Shown piece by piece: positions 45,032 to 56,436 of a stretch of 64,000 bases of DNA. The position numbers and the translations under genes were made by a program. The stretch comes from Symbiodinium microadriaticum (lineage: Eukaryota > Sar > Dinophyceae > Suessiales > Symbiodiniaceae). How positions within the stretch are numbered: the first letter of the stretch is position 1; every line of letters begins with the position of its first letter. The notes beneath the pieces are model-generated. The model was not told the origin of the DNA and ran no database searches. It saw only the letters and a list, made by a program, of their open reading frames with translations. The stretch spans positions 423,173 through 487,172 of the forward strand of contig LSRX01000082.1 in the NCBI GenBank assembly GCA_001939145.1, given 5' to 3'.

Positions 45032-46490
45032 CGCCCTGGGCTTGGGCCGCAGACCACCGAGCGGAGCGGGATCGGCTCTTTCCACACTCAGAAAAGACGA
45101 ACGCTGAGGATCAGCAGCCGGCTTCGCCTTGGGCTTGGGCCGACGGGCTGAAAATGTCACAGTGTACCTGACCTCGACCGCGGCATTATCAGGTACGAGC
45201 AGTCGAGGTGAACCGACAGGATCAGTCGTCCACCACGAGGCCTCTGAATCCCTTTTTGGCCCCGCTTCGGCAGCGAACTGGACTGGCTGAGCTACAACAT
45301 CGCGATATTCCGGAGCTGTCGCAGGATCCGCCGGCTGAGCTGTAGGCCGGGCACGATGAGCCGGAAGTGTGACCCATGGCACACCCCGGCAAAATCGCAG
45401 ATCTCCATTCTGCGATCACAGGCAGTGCAAAGAGGGGTTGATTGCCCCTGAGCCCGGTTTTCGGACGGCACGCGATTGGCCGCAAAACAAGCCCCGCGAC
45501 CAGGCAGGGGCCTTCTACACGGGCGCGTTGTTGACGCCTGGATGGTTTTGATCAGCCACGTCCCCGGCACAGACGTTCGCCCACTTCAGGTCGGGTCGAC
45601 CCGGTTGTTGGCGGGGCCCGATCGAGTAGACCCTCGCTCCGACCTCGAACGAAGTCACGGAGACCTTCCATCCAACGAAGACGGAGATCACGACCGTGGG
45701 TCGGAACCATACCTCATTTGCCGTGCGGATCAGCACCTCGTCGCAGAACTGCTGCTGGACCGAGAGGTCAAAGTCCGACCGGTATTCTCTGAACTCTGAA
45801 CACCCAGTGGAACCGGACCTGCTCGCCATTGAAGACCTTGACATCCACATAGGTGGCCGAAGTGTCGAACATGACCGGCCGTGTGAACGGCTGAAAAGCC
45901 GAGCGGGACAGAGCTCGACTTCATAGGGGTCCCACTGAGCACATGGGCCTCCGGTCTTCGACGACATGGTGAACACCGAAACCGCCTTGATATCCCGGCG
46001 AGCGGGTACTTCGCGAACAAGGAGCAGTGGTAGCCGGAGTTCGGCAGCATCGCCGGATCTCGCTCCGTGAGCACATTGATCGAGCCCGCGGCATTGGCCA
46101 TGATCTCGTCGACCAGACAATTCTGGAACGGGCTGATCAGCCGCTCGTCCCCGTGGCAGAGCTGCTCGATCACCACCCCGCCGGCGACGATCCAGTCCCC
46201 AGAGGCTCTCTGGGGGAGCCGTCTGTCGATCGGAATGTAAAACGCCCACTGTCCAACAGTGTCTGCTGGAGGCTCTTCGGCAGCCCGAACTGGGAAACCT
46301 GCTGCTGATCCGAGGTGCAGAATGGACCAGTTGGAGGGAACGACATGGCTGATTGGATGTAGTCTGTTCCCACGCCGACGATCGAAAATCCGGGCCGATC
46401 GGTTGATCGCCAAAATAGCCACGGATAAAGTGATCACGGCTGTTCTTACGATCTGTAAATTGAACTCTGAATTCCTACCCACCAGACGGA
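45032..46490 (-). pseudogene. Cys-rich unit, copy 2, with longer 5' part (frameshifted)
   Basis: From the 5' end (46490, minus): YIQSAMSFPPTGPFCTSDQQ, then GQWAFYIPIDRR, VVIEQLCHGDERLISPFQNC, ANAAGSINVLTERDPAMLPN, AVSVFTMSSKTGGPCAQWDP, FDTSATYVDVKVFNGEQVRF, FCDEVLIRTANEVWFRPTVV, GPRQQPGRPDLKWANVCAGD, then the Cys-rich ACFAANRVPSENRAQGQSTP and LCTACDRRMEICDFAG, ending with EVRYTVTFSARRPKPKAKPA. These segments need at least four frame changes in under 1.3 kb. The Cys-rich core and the RRPKPKA end are homologous to copy 1. The upstream part has no recognised family. Decayed duplicated gene or element. Confidence 0.55.
46404..46425 (-). other. relict spliced-leader-like sequence, copy 2
   Basis: CCGTGGCTATTTTGGC (minus) matches the DinoSL start at 14 of 16 positions. 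About 20 bp of flanking sequence upstream (GTAAGAACAGCCGTGATC) resembles that at copy 1 (GTAAGAACTGCCCTGATG), so the whole 5' end was duplicated with the unit. Confidence 0.45.
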
Positions 46491-46504
46491 AGATGAAAAG
46501 ACAT

Positions 46505-46620
46505 ACACATACTGCTATATACACACACGCACACATACATACATCCATGCCTGCCTGCCTGCCTGCCTGCCTGCCTGCCCGCATACAGACAGACAGACAG
46601 ACAGACAGGCAGACATTCAG
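46505..46620. repeat. CTGC and CAGA microsatellites
   Basis: (CACA/CATA)n, then (CTGC)7 at about 46550-46577, then (CAGA)n to about 46615. Confidence 0.9.
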
Positions 46621-46809
46621 ATGAACATGGACATCGATAAAAGAGCTCTGTGCCTTCCCAGAGGCTTGGACGCCCAAAGATCGGAATACATTCACAGTTC
46701 GGACGGTTTCAACAGCAAATCTGAGGAACTTCTTCTGACTTTCGGCTCGAGCACATGGATGAGCTCAGCAACCACCCGTACGAGCAAGCTGCACATCATA
46801 CGAGGTGGT

Positions 46810-46925
46810 TACGGTTGTTGTCGTCGCTTTTGTTCTTGTTGTTGTCGTTGTTGTTGGTGGTGGTGGTGTTGCTGTTGCTGTTGCTGTTGCTGTTGCAGTT
46901 GCAGTTGCAGTTGCTGTTGCTGTCA
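46810..46925. repeat. GTT/GCT trinucleotide repeat
   Basis: Degenerate (GTT), (GGT) and (GCT/GCA) units. Frames give Val, Cys or Thr/Ala runs and are not treated as coding. Confidence 0.85.
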
Positions 46926-46954
46926 TAGCAGTGTGCGGGGAAATATACACCCCA

Positions 46955-47625
46955 TCACTCTCCCTGTTTTGGCGTTTGATGCCCAAAAGCGGCATTCCAT
47001 TCTTCCCTGGTCAGGTTGTCGCCTGATTCTGGGCTCGTTTCATATCCGAGGAGCGGACAAGCTCCCTCTGGGTACGCGCAATGTCCTTCGCTCCTTAGGC
47101 TATCCTCTTCACAGGGACGGCCAGGTTGGCCTGGAAGAGGCGAAGACACCAACTCCCCCGGCATGAGACTCTCTTAGCTTGCTGTAGCGGGTCCTTGGGG
47201 CATTCCAACAGCCTAGGCAGCCTAGGCACCGTGCTTCAACGGCACCTGTTGCTCCAAAAACATGGCTCTGCGCATTGCGAGTTTTGAGCATATCAGTCAT
47301 CAGCCAAGTTTTGTGCTCCTCTGGTTTGCACACTCAGGCTGGATCGCGCTGGCGGAACAGCGCTGTTTGCGGAGCAAAGCCCCACAAGTGCCCCGCCGGC
47401 TTTGCATAAGGTCAGGAGCTTGCATCTGCTGGACGGGCTTGCGTCTTTTGCTATACAGCTCAGCTTTCCTCGGTTAGCAGTAAACTTCGTTCGGTGTTGA
47501 CTCAGGCTCGAGCAAGCTGTGCTAACTGAGGAACTTGTTCCAGAGCCCCTTTCCATGACCCTAGTCACGAATATTCGCCTTCTTATGTAGCGAGCGTTCA
47601 TAAGCTGCAGCCCAACAACGGCCAA
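46955..47625 (-). CDS. candidate exons, unknown
   Basis: Minus frames: 47293-47625 (RYIRRRIFVTRVMERGSGTS, then AGGALVGLCSANSAVPPARS), 47109-47333 (HKTWLMTDMLKTRNAQSHVF) and 46955-47164 (SPESGDNLTREEWNAAFGHQ, faintly EF-hand-like). They are protein-like but not joinable by eye. Confidence 0.28.
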
Positions 47626-47752
47626 GCCTGAAGGCAGCCTACAGTACTTTTCACGCTCACACTAGCTGCCAACGAATTTAGGAAAACAGCGGGAGCTTTG
47701 CTCAATCAAAAGGCGGTGGAGGCTTTGCCTACTTACGGGCTGCTATACAGCA

Positions 47753-50700
47753 ATGTCGACAGCCTCGCCGGCTGAAATGCCCTTCATCGTCCTGAGCGAT
47801 AGCACCCTCCAGTACCTCCTGTGGATGGATGGCTGTGGGAAATCCTACGCCGTTGAGACGGTGGACGAAAACCGCTTGCGCCAATCTATTATCTGTCCGG
47901 GAGCATCTCTCATTATGCCCCGAGAAGGACTTGTGCGCACACCGCCGGTCCTTGAAGTCCTGGCGTGGCACTTCATTCGCGTGCTGGGCCATGAGAATCC
48001 GTTTCCCACCGATCACAGGCCGCTGATCGCGCTCCTCAAGAAGTTTTACTACTCCGACGTCTACGTCCGCCTGATCCCTCTACGACAGTCCCTGAACCCC
48101 AACAAACAGGGAGCCTACGACTGGCTGGCGGATGTCAGAGACCAATACGGACTCTCAGCAGACGACCTCTCTGATCAAACCATCATGTCGCTCCAGGGCA
48201 GCGAACCGGATCTGGTGGACCAACTCTATACCTCCAAAGACTGCCATTTCAGGCCGTCTATTGCAGTCAAAGCCATAGGCCTGCTCTTAGGCCGCGCTCG
48301 GAGGGCGATGATGCGCAGTCGCCCCAACTCGGTCCACATTTTGGTGGTATGTTCTTGGAATGTCAAAGAAAACTTGGTCCATCAGGAGATGCACGCTACG
48401 GCCGAGCTATGCCAGGCACGAACATTGCAGGAAATCGGCTCTATCGCTGCGCGCCACTCGCACAAGCCCTGGGTTCTCCGAAGGTTCATGGAGCCAGAGG
48501 CCATGGACCGACCCATGCCCCGCACGGCCTTCCAGACCTACATTCACGACGACATGCCTGGGCCACGGGAAATTTTCAGGGAGCGCCTCCCGGACTTCCA
48601 GCGCACTTTCTGCAACGACGAGGCCCTCTTCACCACGCTCACTCTGCATGCTGGTGATCATGGAGCTCACCTGTGCACCAACCTCAAGCAGCCAGCCCAC
48701 CGTGCCGACATCTTCAGGTACATATATCACTACACCCACGGGGGCCTCTACATTGACATCAAATTTGGCTTTAAAGTCAACTTTGACTATCTGCTGGAAA
48801 TCATGGCACGGGATTGGAGCTTGGCCCAAAAAGAGCAATGCCAGGAGCGGGGACTTGGTCCGTCTCAGGAGGGAAAGCTTCCTTCTGAGTTTCTCCTCAT
48901 GGCAATTGGCATTAAGAAGGACCACATCTTCCGATCATTTTCCAAGGCATCATTTATGGCCAGCCAAAGCACCCTCTTTTCATGCGTGCCATTGCGCACG
49001 CTTTTTCCAAGGACATCTTTGCCAAGATTGCCAACCTCGAGTACATGATCTTCTGCAAGGCATTGTGGAAGTTCCTGAGGGACGACATGAGGGAAGAGCC
49101 TCGGGTCGGCTGGAACATCTCTCCAACGTATGGCCCAGTCTACCTCCTGCAGGAAAAGCACAGCCTTCATCTGAAGAACAAGAAGGACATGGGCAACGAC
49201 GGTCATTACTTTGTCACTGCGTCCAACATAACTGTGGCTTACACCAGATGCTGGGAATGGCAGAAAAGTTTCAAGGGCGACCCGCGCGCAAACGAACGTA
49301 GAGCAACTACCATGTTGCAAAGCCTACCACAGGCTGTTGCAGCTGCCATGGACGCTCGGCGTGCCCTTGGATCAGATGAGGCGGGGGCCTTGCCCGGCGG
49401 AGAGCTCATCAGCGATGATGTCCAAGCCAGCATCACCAACAACAGTTTCGAGGACATCATGGAGGTCATTCGGAATGAGCAGCACTATGCCGACATTTCT
49501 TCTGAAGATGTCATGCGCTGCATCCCCAGGGGCCTGATTTTGCACCCAACGAAGACAGGCTGGCTTTCCTGTCGACATTGCAACAAGAACGGCAAGTTCC
49601 TCGAGTTTCCTAATGACATTGGCGTGAAGCATCATTTTGCGCGAGGTGGAGCTCACAATCCAGTCGAATCCCCTCCCCCTCCGGGTAACTCAAGCATGGC
49701 CACAGGGGACTCTCCTGCCCCTCCGTCCCCAACTCAGGATGCCCCTCCCCCACCAGCTCCCTTCCCCGGCGTTGCCAGGGCGCGCTTTGCTCCCCCCCTC
49801 CCGCCGGGCCATCTCCCCCCCTCGGAGCCTCGGGCTACCACCTCCTCCCACCCCGCAGAGCCTCGGGCTACGACTTCTGCAGTCCCTTCCCCCCCCTCGC
49901 CTCCGCCCTCCAAGGCCCCACCTCCTCAGCTTCGATCGCACCCTCCTGCGGACTCACCCTACTCCCCCTCCTCCCCTCCCTGCCCCGCAGCTCCGCCTCC
50001 CAACAGAAGCAGATTCAATGCTTTCCAGGCGGCGGAGAAGAACACAAGGCCTGACATGTCGGAGGATTCAGCCTCGGACCCAGGGCCATCCTTCGAAGAC
50101 CAGGCCAATGCCATGCCGAAGCGGGACAAGATCATCCAGATCTGTCAGTCAGATGAGATGTTCACCTGGGTGCACGCCTTAGCAACCATCCTGGTTATCA
50201 ACGAAAAGGCTGTTCTCGGCGGGCTCAAAGTGTCAGAGCAGCTCAAGGTGTGGCAGGACAGGATCCGCATCCTGAAAAAGCCGCCCTGGATCTTTGCGCC
50301 GCTGAACCTGTGCAAGACGATCGAGAACACCACATGGGCCGAAGCCATGACAGCTCGCCATGTAATGGGGACAGACGGACTCCTCACAATTGCCATGGGA
50401 GATGGCCCGTCATACAAGGTGCTCCCAAAGATTACGTCCTACTTCGGAGTCCTCGCAGCATTGTTCAAAAAGATGTGGGACCAAGCAGAGATGCACGAAA
50501 CTTTGGAGACCGACGACAACTTCGAAATTGCTGCCTCCACTGTCAAAGCTATTTATGATCAAACTTGCCGCTCATGTGGAGTCATCAATCGCCTCATCAT
50601 CTACATGCAGAAAGATGGTAAGCAAGTGCGCAAGATGCGCATCGATCGTGAGGTTGGCGATACGCCGGCCAAGCTGCGGCTGCTTCGCCCGAAGCTAGTG

Positions 50701-50862
50701 GACAAACGCCAATCCGAAGACACCGGTCCTGTCTCTGACAAAAGACAGAAAGAAGACAGGACCAAAACCCATCAAACATGGGATGACAGCTCGTGGTGGC
50801 ATTTTTCTCGGACTGGCAATCTTCATCCAGCTCGTGGCGCTGGAACAGATAGCCCTCCCTAG
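47753..50862 (+). CDS. GT32-type glycosyltransferase domain, frameshift, Pro-rich linker, unknown C-terminal domain
   Basis: The ATG at 47753 opens a 431-codon frame. Residues about 265-350 match the sugar-binding (DXD) region of GT32/OCH1-like glycosyltransferases: MPRTAFQTYIHDDM, then HRADIFRYIYHYTHGG and LYIDIKFGF. The motif is D335-I-K337 rather than DxD, as in some protist members. Homology then moves to another frame: IKKDHIF is followed out of frame by QGIIYGQPKHPLF, as if 11 nt near 48928-48945 were extra. The second frame runs to 50862: a helical part, LSCRHCNKNGKFLEFPNDIG (possible metal site), a roughly 120-residue proline-rich linker (49671-50010), and a conserved-looking domain (FTWVHALATILVINEKAVLG to RLIIYMQKDG). 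No introns appear over 3.1 kb, unusual for this genome, so it may be a retroposed copy. Expected role is glycan transfer in the Golgi. Activity is doubtful if the frameshift is real. Confidence 0.75.
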
Positions 50863-51319
50863 AAAATCCCGCGGGGCCTTGGGCCGTCTAATCAGCAAAC
50901 CCGGTGGCTCTGCCAACCCCCCACTATTTAGCCACCGTGGACTGCTCTCTTCCTATGCACCGAAGAGCATAGCTGCAACAAAAAAGTGTCGGCAAATCTT
51001 GCACACTTTGTCAATGTGCTGCGTCTGGTCGCTTCGACCCATGCCCATGCCACTTGCCGAAGGTACTAACGCCAAAGTGAGCGCCAGTGAGCTGCAAGCT
51101 GTACATACAGTCCGTCCTTTGTACTAAAAGATTCTTCGTCGACTAGGCTCCTGCTTATAACTAATATGCTGTCTTGAAATTGTTTCACTGTCTGAAAGTC
51201 CAAACTAGGGAGTGCTACAGCGGTAATCGCCCGCGATGTGCAGAGTACGCTCGCACTGCGTTCAATTGCAAAAAAATTGCTGTTGCTGTTGTTGTTGTTC
51301 TTCTTCTTCTTGCTTGCGG

Positions 51320-51535
51320 TGGTGGTGGCGCCGGCGGCAGCGGTGCGGGTGGTGGGGGTGCGGGTGGTGGTGGTGGTNACTCAGAGCTCAGAAGCCTTCC
51401 CTCCGGCTTCTTCGCAGGTGTCGTCGTCGTCGTCGTAGGAGGCAGCGGCGGTGGCGGTGGCGGTCGCGGTGGCGGCGGCGGTAGTGGTGGCGGTGGCGCC
51501 GGTGCTGGTGTTGTTAGTGGTCCTGGTGGCGGCTG
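51320..51535. repeat. GGT/GGC trinucleotide repeat (contains one N)
   Basis: (GGT), (GGC) and (GTC) units with an N at 51378. Gly frames on plus and Pro/Thr frames on minus are repeat-derived. A preceding (GTT/CTT) run lies at 51278-51312. Confidence 0.85.
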
Positions 51536-52161
51536 TTGCGTTTGTTTCCATGGTCCGTGTGCGAACTTATGTGAACTTCTTGCAGGCTCGGACATGGGAA
51601 ACGCTAAGTTGACTTCTTCGCCTGATCCAAACCTCAACTGTTCTTGGAGCTTGATCCCACTTGGCCAAGGGCGTACTAAGGTGACCAAGCCAGTGCACTA
51701 CACCTTCACACAACCGCCAACATGCCGAACTTAAATGCCCGTAATCCGCATCGCCCAGGATTGAACTCGTCTTATGGTTCTTGATAGGGCCTCATAGAGC
51801 AAAGCTGGGGCAACCGATCCGTCTTACCCCTTCACACAACCAAATCCTGATCCGGTCACGCGGAACTTCGGGAATCACATTCAGCATCCCAGCGTGCCCG
51901 CGCGCGGCACAAGTTTGGCGTCGAAGCGCAGCAAGCAAACAAATGTGGGGCTTCAGAATCATTACATTAGGGGCGTTCTTCAATTTAGGACTGCAACCAC
52001 CGCAATGAATGCGAGAGTTCGTCGTGCCAGCTCAGGTCGTTCCACAACTGCTGCCTCGCGTCTGGCATCGAGCTCGGCGATCGCCATGGCACCCCGGAGA
52101 CAGAAAGGTCCGAGACTCGATCGAATATCTATGTCTTTAAGGCTGTCTACATAAGAGAGAC

Positions 52162-53065
52162 ATGCGCAACACGATTTTTGCTACCGGGCTAGTGTTGCCG
52201 GGGCAGGTCCTTCAGTTTCGATCAAGCTCCTTGTTAGATCGTGATGGGGCTTTGTTTGATTCTCTGCGTCTAAATGAGGAAGCCTGCGCCAAGAAGCTTC
52301 GGACGTCACGCTTTGCTAGCTGCGCTTCAGCTGGGACTTGGGATCTAGAAGACGAGGACGGGACTCTGGGGTCGCTGCTACTGAAAACTGGGGGAGTATC
52401 TGATTCTCTATCAACCTCAGGATGGTGCATATGTCTGGCACTGGACACAAACCCAGTGAGAACATGGATCAGACACTGGTGGTCAATCCAACAATCCCGA
52501 CTCCAATGAGCAATTACAAGTGTATGCACATGTCACCGGTGTCGGTGCCTGGCACTGCTCAGAATGTGCACAGACGGATCCGAACGGCGAAAGATACTCA
52601 GGGCATGAGGGCGGTCTTTCTTGTGACACGTTCCCAGTTGTTGCGTGCGGTTTTCTGAAACACTGGTGTCCTCACCGTGCCATCATGCGCGGCATAGACT
52701 TAGAGCAACCTCTGCCTATCAAGACAGGCTGCAGCCTGATAGGCATCTCCATCATCCAAAATGATGGCAGTCTCCTAAGATTTGCGATATTACGCTGTTG
52801 TGCAAGCTATGACAGCTATGTTCGTCCGGTCCCTGGTAACGGAAGCATGACTAAGCAAGACAGGTTGGACAGCTTTCAGCCATGGTGCAAGGAAGGGGCC
52901 TCTCAGCTCACACTTCTCGGCTCAGCATGCCCACTAATAAAGATGGTCAGCCCGCTCACTCTGCATGCACGATTCCAATCACTGGCGCTTCTTCAACTGC
53001 GCATTCATTCGCACAGGCTCACATGGCAGCGGTTAGGACAAAAATCGCACCTGCGAAACACCTGA
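52162..53065 (+). CDS. weak candidate ORFs, unknown
   Basis: Plus frames 52162-52509 (LNEEACAKKLRTSRFASCAS) and 52520-53065 (HVTGVGAWHCSECAQTDPNG, Cys/His-containing) are partly protein-like. No domain is certain and frames do not join. They may be remnants. Confidence 0.22.
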
Positions 53066-53071
53066 AGTTCG

Positions 53072-53491
53072 TCAGGTTCCAATTCTCTTGCTTTCCCCAA
53101 CAGAATCCAACATGGTGCACTGGGAAGGTCTTTGAGTACCGCAGGGCCCTGCGGAACTCGAAGCAAAGGACACGAATGACGGTGGGTTCCTCATGCGTCG
53201 AAGAGGGCCTAGGTTTGCTGTGCTTGAGTTTGCATGTTCACAGCAGGCATACATTGAACATGAGCAAGAAGGACACTTTGCTTCGCTGAACGACACGGTC
53301 ATGCCATGCCAATCAATGCAAACGACAATGGTCGCAAAACATCGGATTGCCTTGGCTGCAGCTGCAGCGACGTCTGGCTCCTCGTCGCTGAACAGAGCAT
53401 TGCAGCAGGTGATGAGACACCTCAGACGAGTTCTCGGCACTGAGTCAGACGTTGCGTGAGTCTCGCCTTTTGCCTGGCGCGGCTCATGCAC
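53072..53491 (-). CDS. candidate exon, 139-codon ORF
   Basis: Minus ORF from ATG 53491: CLITCCNALFSDEEPDVAAA, then AKAIRCFATIVVCIDWHGMT and FSEAKCPSCSCSMYACCEHA. The first part could be an alpha-helical (HEAT/ARM-like) repeat and the second is Cys-rich. It overlaps the end of the next ORF upstream in another frame, so a splice border should lie near 53450-53490. Family not assigned. Confidence 0.38.
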   Translation of the reverse strand: MHEPRQAKGETHATSDSVPRTRLRCLITCCNALFSDEEPDVAAAAAKAIRCFATIVVCIDWHGMTVSFSEAKCPSCSCSMYACCEHANSSTANLGPLRRMRNPPSFVSFASSSAGPCGTQRPSQCTMLDSVGESKRIGT

Positions 53492-54126
53492 TTCGATGCA
53501 AGATGATACATGCTGCCCTGCCGTTGGGAAAACCCCTGCTCAGGAAACTGACATGTCTCAGCATGGCACATACCCAGCAAGACCACCAGAACAAGAAAGG
53601 AGAACGCCGCCCCGGCCACCATTAGTGCCTGCAGATTCCAGGCTCCGGGCAAAGGCGGAGAACATCTCTTGTGGACGAAGAAACCCAAGCAGTTTTTGGG
53701 GACTACTTCAAGACTCGATGGTGATGGAGCCTCCATCCAGCCTTTGCTGGCGTGTGCGCCCATACGCACTACGAAGCGGCCAGCCTGCCCGGCAAGAAGA
53801 ACATGCGAGGGTAAGTATGTAGAGAGAGAGAGAGAGAGAGAGAGAGCGTGACGACTAGAGGGGAGGGATGTAGCCGTGTGCTCTTTGATCTCCAAGCGGG
53901 TAAGCTTAGGCCGATGTGGGCTTGGCCCCCAAAACCTCCTTCTGCCAAAAACTTCTGTTGATGAGCATTCACTGTCTGAACAGGCTGTCAGGGCGAGGAA
54001 TTCTGCACACAAGCGGCCTCCCTTTTCCAGAACAAGATCTTTCCCAAGATGGTGCGGCCCTGCACGCAGCCATGTAGCGGGGATTAGCATGGCTTCCAAG
54101 CATGGAGATTGCCAACACGCGCGCAA
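53422..54126 (-). CDS. membrane-protein exons
   Basis: An open minus frame includes LVLEKGGRLCAEFLALTACS near 54020, the (GA)n repeat translated as Leu/Ser (53821-53846, likely intronic), GWMEAPSPSSLEVVPKNCLG, then a clear membrane helix ALMVAGAAFSFLVLVVLLGM at about 53600, followed by a basic tail. Probably at least two exons around the microsatellite. Single-pass membrane protein of unknown function. Confidence 0.42.
   Translation of the reverse strand: MRACWQSPCLEAMLIPATWLRAGPHHLGKDLVLEKGGRLCAEFLALTACSDSECSSTEVFGRRRFWGPSPHRPKLTRLEIKEHTATSLPSSRHALSLSLSLSTYLPSHVLLAGQAGRFVVRMGAHASKGWMEAPSPSSLEVVPKNCLGFFVHKRCSPPLPGAWNLQALMVAGAAFSFLVLVVLLGMCHAETCQFPEQGFSQRQGSMYHLASKCMSRARQKARLTQRLTQCRELV
53821..53846. 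repeat. (AG)13 microsatellite
   Basis: Pure AG dinucleotide run inside the putative intron of the membrane-protein gene. Confidence 0.95.
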
Positions 54127-54407
54127 GTTTTCTGGACGAGGTGCTGCTCTTGCTGTCGGTACGTCTCTCTTGCAGTGGAGGGGCCACTTCAGGTGACATC
54201 TAGCCCGGAAGCACAGGTTGCGCTATTGGTTGGATTCGAGTAGATAACGGATGTTCGACCGGGGCCATCACAGACCCCTCCTTTGCACGTTTGTCATCTG
54301 TCGAAGGGGAGCTCGCTTTCACTTACCCTGCTTGAGTAACTTTCGGTCATGGGCTGCTTGTCGGCATTTCAAAATCTGCACATGTGGAGTAGAGACGGCC
54401 CTCTCAG

Positions 54408-54857
54408 CTAAACGGCGAAATGGCACCTAAGGAACTCCCAAGCAAAGACTGTGATCTGCAGCCGGTATGGAGCCTCGCAGTCTGCAACATGGAGGAAGTA
54501 ACATCGAAGTGACACCGTCGCGCTTCTCATATCTGGGGATCTCTCGCCAAAAGACTTGCCAACCGAATCTGTCTTTGACAGCAGTAGACCACCGGGACCC
54601 CAGGAGACCACCCAGAGGCTCTGGAGTAGCAGGAGCCCAATGCCATAAAGTACTGCAGAGAGGGCAACCGGGAAACCCTGTTGGCCCCCAAGTTCCTGTC
54701 GCATATTAAATAACACATTACAGATGCTTGCGCGATTCCTGTTTTCGTTCGTCTGCAAACACGTTTCGAAACATTGTCTTTGTTTGAGATTGTTTGAGAC
54801 ACACGTCTGGTTGTAAACCAGAGGGTTGTTCGCAGAACAACAGGTTAAGTAGTTCAT
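54408..54857 (-). CDS. membrane-protein exon
   Basis: The minus frame reads FPVALSAVLYGIGLLLLQSL followed by WVVSWGPGG, a membrane helix with short loop, then SKTDSVGKSFGERSPDMRSA. The part above about 54720 (Asn/Cys-rich) may be intronic. No family recognised. It may be upstream exons of the 53.4-54.1 kb gene. Confidence 0.4.
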   Translation of the reverse strand: MNYLTCCSANNPLVYNQTCVSNNLKQRQCFETCLQTNENRNRASICNVLFNMRQELGGQQGFPVALSAVLYGIGLLLLQSLWVVSWGPGGLLLSKTDSVGKSFGERSPDMRSATVSLRCYFLHVADCEAPYRLQITVFAWEFLRCHFAV

Positions 54858-54859
54858 AA

Positions 54860-56200
54860 GATATATACAGTGTCAAAAACCAACCCCGGTTGAGTATCGT
54901 CTGAAGTTGATGTTTATCTCAGTAAGTAGGAGATCACGGTACGAACGAAACATGCGAATAATCTCCACCAATTAAAGGGCTGAGACAAGCGTTAAACAAT
55001 TTCAAGATAAGCTACTTGGGTAATTTTAAACCTTCGTGAATTAGTCTAGAACATGACTTAGACATCGAACTAGCTGTTGCAGACACCTTGTTTGACTTTC
55101 ACTGAATAGTCTCTTACCGTCGGCGCAATATCAGTTCCTTACGGCTGGTAGGGTTGATCTCGTTATGGACTTTCAACTAGATGCGCATTGAACATTGGTT
55201 GCCTGAACATTTACCCGTGGTGAATACTATTGGAAACATGGCAATACCTTCCAGCTATAAGCCTGCGACAGAAGGTTGTTTGCTAATTGTACCGAAGAAC
55301 ACAATTCAACGACGAGCAGAACCCAAATACAAAATTGAGGTCATATGTGTTGACATGGTACACACAACGCGCAGTCATGTGACAATGGTTCGATGTTAAG
55401 CAAGAGTTCGAGATCAAGCAGATATTTTAAAAGGGTTTAGTTGCCTTGTACTGTATAACACAGACATCGTACCTAAATACAATGTAAGCATAAAGTGCTA
55501 AGCAAACATTCACTCCGTATTCGGTTTGAACTAACTACTTACATAACTCTAAATTACACGAGCACTGCTTAGATACAAAGCGAGTATGCAGCAGACATCA
55601 ATTGGCAGCAATCACTTGTCGTTGAGAAATTAGGAAGGAGAGATTACATTTATGTATGCGACACCTATATGGGGTGACAATATTGCTTGCTGTTGCTTTG
55701 CATTTTCTCACAACGTGCTGCATTGACGGTTTTGCCTTTCCATCAGGCGTATTGCTGTTCGACATGACACTGCACCTCATGTCATGTCGTAGTTGTAAGG
55801 TTCAGGACCAAACCCAAATGCTTCCCAGCTTGTACTGGCCATTCATAGACAACATGTTCTGGCGGGATTCAGGACCACGGCCAAAATGCTTCCCACATGT
55901 ACTGAAGTGGGGTTCAGACACACACAGCCAAAATGCTTCCCCTCATGCATGACGTAGCCGCCGGGATCGCACGGACAACGCGGATTCCACTTGCACGCGG
56001 GCACGCCTCGTGTGAACGCTGACCAATTCATTCTCTTTACTTCCAAACGCAAGAACCCCATAGTGTGTACCGCACTGACTGCCTGCCAGTTGCCTTCTAG
56101 ACTCTAGACACTGCAGTGTGCGTAATGCCCGGTTAAGCGGCCATCCTTGATCATCTGGCCTGGGTACGGAAGGGTCGGCGAGCTCGCCCGATCGGGTCGG
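54860..56200. other. no supported gene
   Basis: AT-rich sequence with short frames only. A short phrase (GACCAAACCCAAATGCTTCCC, at 55806 and varied at 55871 and 55915) recurs about every 45-65 bp as a small degenerate repeat. Confidence 0.45.
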
Positions 56201-56398
56201 GCGTCAAGACTGAAGAGTTTCTCTGTGCGATTTCCATCCGAAATCTGTACAGCTATAGGCTGTAGACTCTCCAAGCGAAAGGGCAGACATCCGCCATTCG
56301 GGGGTGCCTGCCCTTCGAAGTCTACCGAGGGTACCCGGCGAGCAAGGTGAGCTCAGGCACGTGGGAAGTCTCTGCAATGGCACAAACTCAGCTGGGTA

Positions 56399-56400
<2 letters not shown>

Positions 56401-56431
<31 letters not shown>
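56401..56431. repeat. (CT)15 microsatellite
   Basis: Pure CT run. It separates two candidate minus-strand exons and would fit an intron. Confidence 0.95.
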
Positions 56432-56432
<1 letters not shown>

Positions 56433-56436
56433 AGTC

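Noticed and set aside
51215..51688. Pro/Thr-rich minus ORF and Gly-rich plus ORF
   Set aside because: Explained by a GGN repeat.
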